Positions 1-11,016 of a DNA stretch of 64,000 bases are shown here, piece after piece. The stretch is from an uncultured Collinsella sp. Its GTDB lineage: Bacteria > Actinomycetota > Coriobacteriia > Coriobacteriales > Coriobacteriaceae. A program made the position numbers and the translations under genes. The notes under the pieces are model-generated. The model searched no databases and had not been told where the DNA came from. It was given only the letters and a program-made list of their open reading frames with translations. The stretch is taken from NCBI GenBank assembly GCA_900540995.1, contig UQHO01000003.1, positions 1 through 64,000 of the forward strand. Direction: 5' to 3'. How positions within the stretch are numbered: the stretch's first letter is position 1; every line of letters starts with the position of its first letter.

Positions 1-92
1 CGCGAGGAGGAAGGGAAGACCCCCCCCCCCCCCGCGGAGCCGGTCCGCGAACGCGTCCAGCTCGGCGGGCGTTACCTCTAAAGCCTCAGCCA

Positions 93-94
<2 letters not shown>
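1..94 (-). CDS. prfB: Peptide chain release factor 2 (N-terminal fragment, window edge)
   Basis: A minus-strand reading frame starts at an ATG that overlaps the secA stop codon (TAATG) and runs off the window. It reads MAEALEVTPAELDAFADRL followed by a run of glycines. The first 20 residues and the position directly after secA fit RF2, the factor that releases peptides at UGA and UAA codons, but too little is visible to prove it. The glycines come from a 14-base C/G homopolymer at 20-33, after which the frame no longer looks like RF2, so the sequence beyond the tract may be wrong or shifted. The overlapping stop/start suggests translational coupling to secA. Confidence 0.5.
20..33. repeat. 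14-base C homopolymer inside the prfB fragment
   Basis: Fourteen consecutive C bases (G on the coding strand) lie 20 bases from the window start, inside the first 30 codons of the putative prfB. A homopolymer of this length in a coding region near a sequence end is typical of a base-calling or assembly artefact. A slippery tract is the alternative. Confidence 0.8.
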
Positions 95-2900
<2,806 letters not shown>

Positions 2901-3040
2901 GTGGTTTTCCTTTTTGGCCATCGCCCACGCCGTGCAGCTGCGGACGAGTTAAACACAGATGATTGTACTTTAGCCAAACAAGGCGCGGCCTATACGGTCG
3001 AGCTCGACCGCCACGTAATAACTACGACCAACCCGCCACA

Positions 3041-3121
3041 ATGGGACAGGTTAATTTTGGCAGGTCTATCTGGGCAAACGCCGCCTCTCTGCCATGTGGT
3101 GCCATGGGGACAGGTTAGTTT
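3041..3121. repeat. Intergenic repeat, two ATGGGACAGGTTA units
   Basis: ATGGGACAGGTTAATTTT at 3041-3058 and ATGGGGACAGGTTAGTTT at 3104-3121 are near-identical direct copies separated by 45 bases. The GGGGACAG core recurs at 6686-6724 and 62547-62555. This makes it a member of a short intergenic repeat family rather than a local regulatory site. Confidence 0.6.
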
Positions 3122-3130
3122 GCGCTAATT

Positions 3131-3172
3131 TAAAAAGAAAAAGGGCCGCGCACCCAAATGGATGCACGGCCC
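3131..3172 (-). terminator. Rho-independent terminator of rpmE
   Basis: On the minus strand, a stem of GGGCCGTGCATCC paired with GGGTGCGCGGCCC around a short loop is followed by a T-rich run (TTTTTCTTTTTA). It begins about 40 bases after the rpmE stop. Confidence 0.85.
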
Positions 3173-3209
3173 TCATGCCATGAATGCGAGCGATTCCGCG
3201 GCGAGCTAT

Positions 3210-3635
3210 TTACTCAGCAGCCTCGGTGGTCTCGGCCTCGGCAGCGGCCTCCTCGACGGGAGCCTCTGCGGGAGCCTCGGCGGCCTGCTTGGCAGCCTCC
3301 TCGGCAAACTTAGCAGCACGCTTAGCCTTCTCGGCAGCCTTGACCTCAGCGGCGGCCTTGCGAGCGGCCTCGGCCTCAGCAGCCTTGGCGGCCTTGGCGG
3401 CCTTGGCCTCCTCGGCCTTCTTGAGCTGGGCGGCAGCGGCGCCACCGAACTTGTCGGCGAAGCGCTGGACGCGTCCACCGGTGTCGACGAACTTCTGCTG
3501 GCCGGTGTAGAACGGGTGGCACTCGTTGCAAAGCTCGACCTTCATCTCGGACACGGTAGCGTGCGTCTTGAAGGTGTTGCCGCAGGAGCACGTCACCGTG
3601 CACTCGACATACTGGGGATGGATACCCTGCTTCAT
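3210..3635 (-). CDS. rpmE: 50S ribosomal protein L31 with alanine/glutamate-rich tail
   Basis: The first 70 residues are a zinc-type L31, with the four cysteine ligands at 16, 18, 36 and 39 (CSC and CNEC) and the typical [10 protein letters not shown] segment. The remaining 70 residues form a low-complexity Ala/Lys/Glu extension that becomes acidic at the end. Ordinary L31 is about 65-85 residues, so the tail roughly doubles the protein. AAGGAG lies seven bases before the ATG. It stands alone between secA and an ACT protein and has its own terminator. The core assignment is certain. The function of the tail is unknown. Confidence 0.95.
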   Translation of the reverse strand: MKQGIHPQYVECTVTCSCGNTFKTHATVSEMKVELCNECHPFYTGQQKFVDTGGRVQRFADKFGGAAAAQLKKAEEAKAAKAAKAAEAEAARKAAAEVKAAEKAKRAAKFAEEAAKQAAEAPAEAPVEEAAAEAETTEAAE

Positions 3636-3940
3636 GGTAGGACTCCTTATTGGTCAGGCGCTGGTTACCGATCAGCGCATAAGGCGTCTTGGTTTCCGAC
3701 CAAGACAACAAACTCGGCTATGGTACCACGGCGCCGCGCGTCCCACAAAAGGTTCACGGTCTTTGCGCAACGCGGCGTGGCCAACCGCGGCGAACACGCA
3801 CCCTGTCGCCCCTTCGCCCGTGTTGCAGACGTGTAACGCCGCAGTAAGCACACCCCTTTTGGCGCCAGACGGGTACAATGATGAACACTGTACCGTAGCG
3901 GAGCGCCTCCGCGCGCCGCAACCACGCGAAAGGGTTTCCC
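3636..3940. other. rpmE/ACT-protein divergent intergenic region (305 bp)
   Basis: No gene is seen. It should carry the promoters of rpmE (minus) and of the ACT protein (plus). Visible structure is a small hairpin CTTGGT-ttccg-ACCAAG just upstream of rpmE and a near-palindrome around a TACAAT box at 3873-3893. Confidence 0.6.
3873..3893 (+). promoter_or_regulatory. Candidate operator over a TACAAT -10 box
   Basis: GTACAATG-atgaa-CACTGTAC is a near-perfect inverted repeat (7 of 8 positions pair). It contains TACAAT, a plausible -10 hexamer 62 bases upstream of the ACT-protein start. No good -35 box is seen at 17 bp, so an activator- or repressor-dependent promoter is possible. Confidence 0.35.
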
Positions 3941-4228
3941 ATGGCCGAGATCTCGTCCTCCCGTATCGTCATCACCGTCCTTGGCAAGAACCGCCCCGGC
4001 ATCGTCGCCGGCGTCACCCGTGTCCTGGGCGAGGCCAACGTCGACATCCGCGACATCACGCAGTCCATTATCGAGGACATCTTCACCATGACCATGCTGG
4101 CCGACACCGCCGAGTCCAAGCTCGACTTCGCTGAGCTGCAGAAGGCCCTGGCCGAGGCCGGCGAGCTTTCGGGCGTCAACGTGTCCATCCAGCGCGAGGA
4201 CGTCTTTAACTTTATGTACCGCCTGTAG
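3941..4228 (+). CDS. ACT-domain protein (UPF0237 family)
   Basis: This 95-residue protein is essentially one ACT domain: SSRIVITVLGKNRPGIVAGV forms the first strand and helix, followed by LGEANVDIRDITQSI and a second strand FTMTMLAD. It matches the small stand-alone ACT proteins of the UPF0237 family, thought to bind an amino acid and act as regulators. In many genomes the partner is a neighbouring UPF0210/DUF711 protein. Here the next gene, 77 bases downstream on the same strand, is citrate synthase instead. AAAGGG precedes the ATG. The ligand cannot be told from sequence. Confidence 0.85.
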   Translation: MAEISSSRIVITVLGKNRPGIVAGVTRVLGEANVDIRDITQSIIEDIFTMTMLADTAESKLDFAELQKALAEAGELSGVNVSIQREDVFNFMYRL

Positions 4229-4305
4229 CGAGCAAGCCGCCGGGGATTGCCTGACACGCGCATGCCCATGCAAGCCACCCCGATGCGGCCCGGAGAGGAG
4301 CGCGC

Positions 4306-5724
4306 ATGGCCTACGACGCCAAGAAAATCTATTACCGCTTCGATGACCACTTGAGCCGACTGGTTCTGGATTACGAAGCAAGCCGCCAGATTTCGTCTGA
4401 GAGCGAAAGCCTCTACCACGGCCTGCCGACCGACCCTTATGACGAGGGCTTGTTCGAAGAGCACAATGTCAAGCGCGGCCTGCGCAATGCCGACGGCTCG
4501 GGCGTGGTCGCGGGCCTCACTCGTATCTCGGATGTGCACGGCTACAACAAGGTCGACGGAAAGGTCGTGCCCGATCAGGGCAAGCTCACGCTTCGCGGCT
4601 ACAGCATCGAGGATCTGGTCAACAATGCCCAGGCCGAGAATCGCTACGGCTACGAGGAAGTCGCCTATCTGCTTATCACGGGTTCGCTGCCCAACAAGGA
4701 AGAGCTCGACGGCTTTTGCGAGCGCCTAGGCGCCTTTAGACATCTGAGCGACGAGTACGTTAAAGAGTTCCCTATGACCACGGTGTCGTCGAGCATCATG
4801 AACGTGCTCCAGCGCGCCGTGTTGCTGCTTTACGCCTTCGACGCCGAGCCCGACGTGATCACGCCCGAGCACGAAATCGACGTCGCTATTTCCATGCTCG
4901 CACGTCTCCCGCGCATCGCCGCCTTCGCACACATGGCCTCGGTCGCTAAGCTTCGCGGCTCCGAGGTTCACGTGCCGCACCCCACGCCCGGCCTCTCCAC
5001 CGCCGAGACCATCCTACAGGTCCTGCGCGGCGGCATGGCGTTCACCCGCGATGAGGCGATGCTGCTCGACGTTATGCTCATGCTGCATGCCGAGCACGGC
5101 GGCGGCAACAACTCCACCTTCGCCTGCCGCGTGCTGTCGTCTTCGGCCACCGACCCGTATTCCGCCTACGCCGCGGCCATCGGCTCGCTCAAGGGCCCGC
5201 GCCACGGCGGTGCCAATGCCAAGGTCGTGTCTATGCACGAGGACATCCGCGCGCATGTCTCCAACTGGGAGGACGAGGACGAGGTCGCAGCCTACCTGGG
5301 CAAGATCCTCGACAAGCAGGCCTTCGACGGCACGGGTCTCATCTACGGCATGGGCCACGCCGTCTACACACTGAGCGACCCGCGCGCCGAGGTGTGCCGC
5401 CGTTACGCGCGCACACTTGCCGCCAAGAAGGACCTGGGCGATGAATTCGCGCTCATCGAGCGCATCGAGCGCCTGGCACCGCAGGTGATGCGCGACCACG
5501 GCATGACCAAGCCCATCTGCGCCAACATCGACCTGTACACGGGCTTTATCTACAAGATGCTCGGCGTGCCCGAGACGCTCTTTACGCCGCTGTTCGCCGT
5601 CGCCCGCATGGCCGGCTGGTCGGCACACCGCATGGAAGAGCTCTTCTGCGCGCATCGCATCATCCGCCCGGCATACCGTCCGGTGATCGAGCCGCTGGAG
5701 TACAAGCCGCTCGCCGACCGCTAG
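4306..5724 (+). CDS. gltA: Citrate synthase
   Basis: This enzyme condenses oxaloacetate with acetyl-CoA to give citrate. The 472-residue protein carries the family's catalytic elements: a histidine in LHAEHGGGNNST (H261/H264), a second histidine in GPRHGG (H300), the GMGHAVY motif, and an aspartate in ANIDLYTG (D409). GAGAGGAG lies just before the ATG and a strong terminator follows the stop. In an anaerobe it probably supplies 2-oxoglutarate for glutamate through an incomplete oxidative branch; that is inference. A 2-methylcitrate activity cannot be excluded from sequence alone. Confidence 0.93.
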   Translation: MAYDAKKIYYRFDDHLSRLVLDYEASRQISSESESLYHGLPTDPYDEGLFEEHNVKRGLRNADGSGVVAGLTRISDVHGYNKVDGKVVPDQGKLTLRGYSIEDLVNNAQAENRYGYEEVAYLLITGSLPNKEELDGFCERLGAFRHLSDEYVKEFPMTTVSSSIMNVLQRAVLLLYAFDAEPDVITPEHEIDVAISMLARLPRIAAFAHMASVAKLRGSEVHVPHPTPGLSTAETILQVLRGGMAFTRDEAMLLDVMLMLHAEHGGGNNSTFACRVLSSSATDPYSAYAAAIGSLKGPRHGGANAKVVSMHEDIRAHVSNWEDEDEVAAYLGKILDKQAFDGTGLIYGMGHAVYTLSDPRAEVCRRYARTLAAKKDLGDEFALIERIERLAPQVMRDHGMTKPICANIDLYTGFIYKMLGVPETLFTPLFAVARMAGWSAHRMEELFCAHRIIRPAYRPVIEPLEYKPLADR

Positions 5725-5747
5725 GACGCGGACCGTTATAGAACTCG

Positions 5748-5786
5748 AGCGTGGCCAGGGCATCGCCGCCCTCGGCCACGCTTTTT
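5748..5786 (+). terminator. Rho-independent terminator of gltA
   Basis: AGCGTGGCC pairs with GGCCACGCT, with an inner AGGGC/GCCCT pair, followed by TTTTTA. It starts 24 bases after the gltA stop. Confidence 0.85.
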
Positions 5787-5811
5787 ATGCCAGCAGAAAG
5801 GGCTGCATCAA

Positions 5812-6654
5812 ATGATTGTGTTTTCCGATATGGACGGAACGCTGCTGACGAGCGATAAGCAAATGAGCGATGCCACCTGGTCGATGCTCGACGAACTCGC
5901 TCGACGCGGAATTGAATTTGTGCCCTGCACGGGACGTCCGCTGTCGGGCATCTTTGAGCCCATCCTCGCCCATCCCGCCGTGCACTATGCCGTCTGCGCC
6001 AATGGCGCCAGCGTCTGGCAGCTCGACGACGATGTGCCCAACGATGCCTCGCGCGCCACGCGCATTTTGAGCCGTCCGCTCGATCGCGGCATTGCCCATC
6101 GCGTCCGTCGCATCGCCGCCGGCCACGATGTGACCTTCGATATCTTCGCGGATGGGCAGTGCTTCCTCCCCCGCTCGCTATACGGGCGTCTGGATGAGTT
6201 CTGCGGCGGCGACCCCCACATCGCGGCTTCGCTCAAGCGCACACGAACGCCGATCGACATGGATATCGACAGCAAAATCGACGAGGTCGAGACGCTCGAA
6301 CGCATCGCTATGTACTGGCACGACCCCGCCGATCGCGACGCCATCGCGGCGGCGCTCGACACGCTCGGAGGAATTGAGGTCACGCGTTCTTACGCCATGA
6401 ATATCGAGGTCATGGGTGAGGGCGCCACCAAGGGAACGGCCCTCACGTGGCTATGCGAGCACCTGGGCGAGCGTCTCGCCGACGCTTGGGCGTTCGGCGA
6501 CAACATCAACGACATCCCCATGCTGCAGGCAGCGGGCCACGGCATGGCCATGATCAACGCCGAGCCCGAGGACCGCGAGGCGGCCGACGCCATCACCGAG
6601 TTCGACAACGACCACGACGGCGTCGCCCGCACCATCATGGCCGCCCTCGCCTAG
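5812..6654 (+). CDS. HAD-superfamily (Cof-type) phosphatase
   Basis: A 280-residue haloacid-dehalogenase phosphatase. Motif I is FSDMDGTLLTS with nucleophile D6 and acid/base D8. Motif IV is FGDNINDIPML, with metal-binding D230 and D234. The large cap between them is of the Cof/IIB type. Enzymes of this class dephosphorylate sugar phosphates or nucleotides, and the substrate here is not predictable. AAAGGG precedes the ATG. It is followed by a GGGGACAG-type palindrome and the convergent HAD gene at 6762-7556, which is about 25% shorter in the cap and not a recent duplicate. Confidence 0.9.
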   Translation: MIVFSDMDGTLLTSDKQMSDATWSMLDELARRGIEFVPCTGRPLSGIFEPILAHPAVHYAVCANGASVWQLDDDVPNDASRATRILSRPLDRGIAHRVRRIAAGHDVTFDIFADGQCFLPRSLYGRLDEFCGGDPHIAASLKRTRTPIDMDIDSKIDEVETLERIAMYWHDPADRDAIAAALDTLGGIEVTRSYAMNIEVMGEGATKGTALTWLCEHLGERLADAWAFGDNINDIPMLQAAGHGMAMINAEPEDREAADAITEFDNDHDGVARTIMAALA

Positions 6655-6655
6655 T

Positions 6656-6740
6656 CATTGGGGCGTTCTTGAATGACTAGTCGTTGGGGACAGTCTTCGC
6701 GAAAAAGCTGCAAGGACTGTCCCCCACTGCCGGCAGAAAA
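6656..6740. repeat. GGGGACAG-family palindromic intergenic repeat
   Basis: Lies between two convergent HAD genes. GGGGACAGTC (6686-6695) is an exact inverted match of GACTGTCCCC (6715-6724) across a 19-base loop. A CTGCCGGCAG palindrome follows. The outer part (CTAGTCATTGGGGCGTTCTTGA) reappears in inverted orientation at 7735-7768 on the far side of the HAD gene. It may double as a bidirectional terminator. Confidence 0.7.
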
Positions 6741-6761
6741 GGAACGTCCCCATCTGCCGGA

Positions 6762-7556
6762 TTAGGAGAGACTCTCCAGCACGCGACGGAGCTCCTGCTG
6801 AACGGCGTGGTCGCGGTTGCAGCCTACGACGCGATCGGCCACCGCCTTGAGCGCGGGGCGCGCGTTTTCCATCGCGCAGCCCGTGCCGACAAAGCGAATG
6901 ATCTCGTAGTCGTTCATCGAGTCGCCAAACGCCATGACCTCGTCGCAACCAATGCCGTAATGCTCCGCGAGCTGCGCGATACCCGAGGCCTTCGACACAC
7001 CAGGCTGCATGGCATCGATCCACGCGTTGCCCGAAGGCGCAAAAGTAAAGAGCTGACCAAGTTCGCGCTGTAGCACGTACGCACTGTCCATAACCGCACT
7101 GTCGTCGCAAAAGATACTCGCTTTGATGATATTTACGCTGGGATCGGGCAGCTCCCAAATGCGCTCGGCATTGGGAAGGTCCTTATCGACCTCACGCACG
7201 AACTTGCACTCGTCATCGAGCAGGAAGGACTTGGTTCGGTCAAAGAGCGCAAGATGCAGATTGGGAAACGTCCTGACGGCTTGGGCGAGCCTTCGAATCG
7301 CCAGGTGGGAATACACCTCACGGTCTACCATCTTGCCGTCGGCGTAGACCTGGGCGCCGTTAGCGGCGACAAAGTCCATCTTGTCGCGAACGGGCGCAAA
7401 GAACTCGCACAGGCGATCGTAGCGACGACCTGACGATGCAGCGAAATGCACACCATGCTCGTGTAGCGCCAGAATCAGTTCGTAGGTCTCGGGAGGCACC
7501 TGGCCGTTTTCGTCAAGCAGTGTGCCGTCCATATCGGATGCAATCAGTTTAAACAT
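6762..7556 (-). CDS. HAD-superfamily (Cof-type) phosphatase
   Basis: A 264-residue Cof-type HAD phosphatase with LIASDMDGTLLDENG at the N-terminus (nucleophile D8, D10) and the metal-binding AFGDSMNDYEII motif in the C-terminal third. Substrate unknown. The start at 7556 is preceded by AAAGGGAG at a normal distance, but that ribosome-binding site lies wholly inside one arm of a perfect 26-bp stem (7562-7623), so initiation should be blocked unless the stem is opened or not formed. The gene is bracketed by inverted copies of a CTAGTC/GGGGACGTTCTT repeat. Downstream of adenine deaminase on the same strand. Confidence 0.9.
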   Translation of the reverse strand: MFKLIASDMDGTLLDENGQVPPETYELILALHEHGVHFAASSGRRYDRLCEFFAPVRDKMDFVAANGAQVYADGKMVDREVYSHLAIRRLAQAVRTFPNLHLALFDRTKSFLLDDECKFVREVDKDLPNAERIWELPDPSVNIIKASIFCDDSAVMDSAYVLQRELGQLFTFAPSGNAWIDAMQPGVSKASGIAQLAEHYGIGCDEVMAFGDSMNDYEIIRFVGTGCAMENARPALKAVADRVVGCNRDHAVQQELRRVLESLS

Positions 7557-7561
7557 AGAAA

Positions 7562-7623
7562 AGCTCCCTTTGGGTACGTTGGAATCGAACGCGTATCCGA
7601 TTCCAACGTACCCAAAGGGAGCT
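7562..7623 (-). promoter_or_regulatory. Perfect 26-bp-stem hairpin sequestering the HAD ribosome-binding site
   Basis: Positions 7562-7587 are an exact reverse complement of 7598-7623, with a 10-base loop. In the minus-strand RNA the 3' arm ends in AAAGGGAGCT and is followed by TTTTCT and the ATG at 7556, so the Shine-Dalgarno bases are paired. The stem plus T-run could also act as the terminator of the upstream adenine deaminase gene. Confidence 0.75.
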
Positions 7624-7734
7624 CAAATAAGACTCCGCGGACGCAAACGCTACAAGGACCTAGCAAATAGCTCACGCGCGCCAGAGGTCCTACGGCCGCA
7701 GCGTCAGGCGACACGCCAAAGAGTGTCGCAGGCG

Positions 7735-7768
7735 ACTAGTCGTTTAAGAACGTCCCCAATGACTAGTC
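7735..7768. repeat. CTAGTC/GGGGACGTTCTT repeat, inverted copy
   Basis: GACTAGTCGTTTAAGAACG followed by TCCCCAATGACTAGTC is the inverted counterpart of the sequence at 6652-6680. It is itself bounded by GACTAGTC on both sides. It overlaps the last codon and 3' end of adenine deaminase. Confidence 0.6.
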
Positions 7769-9583
7769 GGCGTAGGTGAAGGTAGTGACGTCGAACATGC
7801 CCTCAGGGCGAATGCGGAGCGTCGGGATCACCGGCAGGGGCAGGAAGATGATGCCCATGATGGGGTCGAGCGGCGGCTCAATACCCATGGCGCGCGCCTT
7901 GACCATAAAGTCGTCGTGCTGCGCGGCGACATCCTCGGCCGTGCCCTCGCTCATCAGACCACCGATCGCCAGCGGAATACGCGCCACGACCTCACCGTTG
8001 CGCACCAGCACGTGACCGCCCTGGCCAACAGCCTCGACGGCAGCCATCATATCGGCCGCGTTGTCGCCCACCACGCACACGTTGTGCGAGTCGTGGCCGA
8101 TCGTCGAGGCGATGGCACCGCCCGTAATGGTAAAGCCACGCACCCAGCCGCGACCAATGTGCTTGCCAACGAGCCCCAGGCCAGCGGGACCGTCGCCGTC
8201 GGCGCCCTCGGCCTGCAGCGACACGCCGCGGCCATGGCGCTCAATCAGCATAATGCGACGCAAGTCCTTGGCATTCTCGGGGCGAGCCATGCCCGTGATG
8301 GCCTTGCCCGGCACAACGTCGATCACTGCCTCACCCGGCTTAAAGGCATAGTCGAACACGTCGAGCGATAGCTTCGGCAGCTTAACGGAGGCGCGCAGCT
8401 CATCGGCAAGCGCTGCGACCTCGGCCATCTCGGGTGCAATCTCGCCCACAAAGGTGCCATCCTGCGCCACCAGGGCACCGGCGGCATAAACACGATGCGG
8501 AGCTGTGGCAAACGTCAGGTCGTTGAGTACCAGCAGGTCGGCACGCTTGCCCGGGGCGATGGCGCCACGCAGCTCGTGTGGGTCGCGGCAACCGTGGTCC
8601 AGGCCAAACGCCTCGGCCGTGGACAGGGACGCCATAGAGATGGCAACCACGGGGTCAATACCGGCCTCGATGGCCACGCGGCAGGCATTGTCGATCATAC
8701 CGGTCGAAAGCGCATCGGAGGGAGCGCGGTCGTCGGTCGCAAAACAGCAGCGGCGGGCACGGGCGGGGTTCTCCAGCAGCATCGGAGACAGGTTGGCCAG
8801 GTCGTGGCTACACGTGCCCTCGCGCAGCATCACATACATGCCACGGGACAGCTTGTCGAGCGCCTCCTCGGGAATCGTCGACTCGTGGTCGGCGATAATG
8901 CCCGCTGCGGCATAGGCGTTGAGGTCCTTACCGGCAACGAGCGGCGCGTGGCCGTCAACCTGCTTGGACGGCGTCTGGTTGGCAGCATCGATGCGGGCGC
9001 AGGTCTCGGGATCGGCCATAAAGACGCCCGGCAGGTTCATCATTTCGCCCAGACCAAAAACGTCGCCCGGATGCTCGGCAAAAAACGCCTGCATATCGGC
9101 AGCGGTGATGACGGCACCGGCCTGCTCATCGGGCAGTGCGGGCACGCACGAAGGCATCATGTACTTGATGGAGATGGGCGCGCGACGACCGTCCTCAATC
9201 ATAAAGCGCAGGCCGTCGAGACCGGCAACATTGGCGATCTCGTGACTGTCGGCAATGGCGGTGGTAGTACCGCGCGTCGCGGCCATGCGAGCATACTCGG
9301 CGGGGCGGATGTTCGAGGACTCGATATGCAAGTGTCCGTCAATAAAACCGGGGGCAAGATAGCAACCCTGGCAGTCGATAACCTCGGCAGCCTCGTAGGT
9401 ACCGGCGGTATCGTCGCGACCATCGTAGAGCACGCCGACGATCACACCGTCCTTGACGGCAACGCTACCGGGCGCCACGCGCTGACCGTACACGTCGACA
9501 ATGTGCGCATTGGCAAACAGCGTGTCGACGGGCACGCGGCCCTCGGCAGCGTCGATCACAGACCTCATGACCTCAACGGACAT
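7763..9583 (-). CDS. ade: Adenine deaminase
   Basis: Converts adenine to hypoxanthine and ammonia. The 606-residue length and layout fit the bacterial Ade family: an amidohydrolase barrel with metal ligands H84, H86 and E88 in FIDGHLHIESS, the DSHEIANVAG segment, a DDRAPSD loop, and the C-terminal adenine-deaminase domain with GHDSHNVCVVG. AAAGGAG lies seven bases before the ATG. A TACAAT box preceded by a weak -35 lies about 75 bases upstream. In this genome it would feed the purine-degradation locus at 28-59 kb, although the genes are not adjacent. Confidence 0.95.
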   Translation of the reverse strand: MSVEVMRSVIDAAEGRVPVDTLFANAHIVDVYGQRVAPGSVAVKDGVIVGVLYDGRDDTAGTYEAAEVIDCQGCYLAPGFIDGHLHIESSNIRPAEYARMAATRGTTTAIADSHEIANVAGLDGLRFMIEDGRRAPISIKYMMPSCVPALPDEQAGAVITAADMQAFFAEHPGDVFGLGEMMNLPGVFMADPETCARIDAANQTPSKQVDGHAPLVAGKDLNAYAAAGIIADHESTIPEEALDKLSRGMYVMLREGTCSHDLANLSPMLLENPARARRCCFATDDRAPSDALSTGMIDNACRVAIEAGIDPVVAISMASLSTAEAFGLDHGCRDPHELRGAIAPGKRADLLVLNDLTFATAPHRVYAAGALVAQDGTFVGEIAPEMAEVAALADELRASVKLPKLSLDVFDYAFKPGEAVIDVVPGKAITGMARPENAKDLRRIMLIERHGRGVSLQAEGADGDGPAGLGLVGKHIGRGWVRGFTITGGAIASTIGHDSHNVCVVGDNAADMMAAVEAVGQGGHVLVRNGEVVARIPLAIGGLMSEGTAEDVAAQHDDFMVKARAMGIEPPLDPIMGIIFLPLPVIPTLRIRPEGMFDVTTFTYAD

Positions 9584-9741
9584 ACATACTCCTTTAACCG
9601 TAGAAATAACTGCGGGGCGGACGGGCCTTCACCGCAGCAAGCCAATAGCCATTGTATGCCCAAAAGAAAGTCCCGCTAACACCCCTTCCGCTTAACGGCA
9701 CCGCCAAATGATCCCTCCGTCCCCAAGGGATCGTCGTAACC

Positions 9742-9777
9742 AAAAAGGCCGCAGTCGGGATTCCCGGCTGCGGCCTT
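9742..9777 (-). terminator. Rho-independent terminator of tyrS
   Basis: On the minus strand AAGGCCGCAGCCGGGAA pairs with TTCCCGACTGCGGCCTT and is followed by TTTGG. It starts 28 bases after the tyrS stop. Confidence 0.85.
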
Positions 9778-9804
9778 ATTGCACTTGTGAGGTCAACTCG
9801 CTCG

Positions 9805-11016
9805 TTAGACCAACTTAAAGCCCTTGCGCTTGCCCACGGAGAGGGTGTCGCCCAGTTTGAGGGCGCTCGGATCGATGTTGTAGCTCTTGGGAGCCACAGC
9901 CTTGCCGTTGATCTTGACGCCGCCGCCGTCGATGTCGCGGCGGGCCTGACCGGCGCTGGCCGAAAGGCCCAGGTCCTTGAGCAGGCCGGCGAGGTAAATC
10001 TGGCCCTCGTCGTTGACGGTCAGCTCAACGTGCTTCTCGGGGAAGTCGGCAAGCTGGCCCTCCTTGAACACACGGTCGAACTCGGCCTGGGCCTCGTCGC
10101 CGGCGCCGGCGCCGTGGTAGGTGTCGCACAGGTCGCGACCCAGAGCGCGCTTGAGCTCGTAGGGGTCGGCAGAACCGTCGGCCAGGGCGGCGTCGATCTT
10201 GTCGACCTCGGCCGGGGCGAGCGAGCTGGCCAGACGATAGTACTTGCCGATCATCTCGTCGGGGATGGACATGGTCTTGCCGAACATATCCTTGGGAGCA
10301 TCGGTCAGGCCGATGTAGTTGCCATAGGACTTGGACATCTTGCGCACGCCGTCGGTGCCCTCGAGCAGCGGCATGGTGAGCGCAATCTGCGGCTCCATGC
10401 CCATCTTCTCCATGAGCTCGCGGCCGGCGAGCAGGTTGAAGAGCTGGTCGGTGCCGCCCATCTCGACGTCGGCCTTGATCTGAACGGAGTCGAAGGCCTG
10501 CATCACGGGGTACAGGAACTCGTGCAGGGCGATCGGCGTCTGGGACTGGTAGCGCTTGGTAAAGTCGTCGCGCTCAAGGATGCGAGCGACGGTGAACTTG
10601 GAGCACACCTGCAGCAGGCCGGCCAGGTCCATCGAAAGGATCCAGTCGCCGTTGTGCACGATGGTGGTCTTCTCGGGGTCCAGAATCTTCATGGCCTGGC
10701 TCACGTAGGTCTCGGCGTTGGCCTCGATCTGCTCCTGCGAAAGCTGCGGACGCGTGGAGTTCTTGCCCGAGGGGTCGCCGATCAGCGCGGTGCCGTTGCC
10801 GATGATGAGGGTGACGTTGTGGCCCAGGTCCTGGAACTGACGCATCTTGCGCAGGGGCACGGCATGGCCCAGGTGCAGGTCGGGGCTGGTGGGATCGACG
10901 CCGAGCTTGATGTTGAGGGGCTCGCCCTTCTCAAGCTTCTTGCGAAGGTCGGCCTCGGGGACGATCTGCGCTGCACCCGAGGTGATGATACGCATTTGCT
11001 CGTCAACAGACAGCAT
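9805..11016 (-). CDS. tyrS: Tyrosyl-tRNA synthetase
   Basis: Class I synthetase charging tRNA-Tyr. It has the HIGH-equivalent HLGH at residues 48-51 in DLHLGHAVPL, KMSKS at 226-230 followed by YGNYIGL, and a C-terminal S4-like RNA-binding domain (GQARRDIDGGGVKINGK). At 403 residues it is standard. An AAGGAGG sequence precedes the ATG. The 98-base upstream gap is too short for a T-box leader and shows none. Confidence 0.96.
   Translation of the reverse strand: MLSVDEQMRIITSGAAQIVPEADLRKKLEKGEPLNIKLGVDPTSPDLHLGHAVPLRKMRQFQDLGHNVTLIIGNGTALIGDPSGKNSTRPQLSQEQIEANAETYVSQAMKILDPEKTTIVHNGDWILSMDLAGLLQVCSKFTVARILERDDFTKRYQSQTPIALHEFLYPVMQAFDSVQIKADVEMGGTDQLFNLLAGRELMEKMGMEPQIALTMPLLEGTDGVRKMSKSYGNYIGLTDAPKDMFGKTMSIPDEMIGKYYRLASSLAPAEVDKIDAALADGSADPYELKRALGRDLCDTYHGAGAGDEAQAEFDRVFKEGQLADFPEKHVELTVNDEGQIYLAGLLKDLGLSASAGQARRDIDGGGVKINGKAVAPKSYNIDPSALKLGDTLSVGKRKGFKLV

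Larger units (their letters stand above)
2901..3209. other. secA/rpmE intergenic region (309 bp)
   Basis: No gene is seen. The stretch holds the secA leader, two copies of a GGGACAGGTTA-type repeat (3041-3121) and the rpmE terminator (3131-3172). Short frames crossing it have no ribosome-binding site and low-complexity translations. Confidence 0.7.

Noticed and set aside
7562..7623. Invertible promoter flanked by inverted repeats
   Set aside because: The loop is only 10 bases, too short to hold a promoter, and no invertase gene is nearby.
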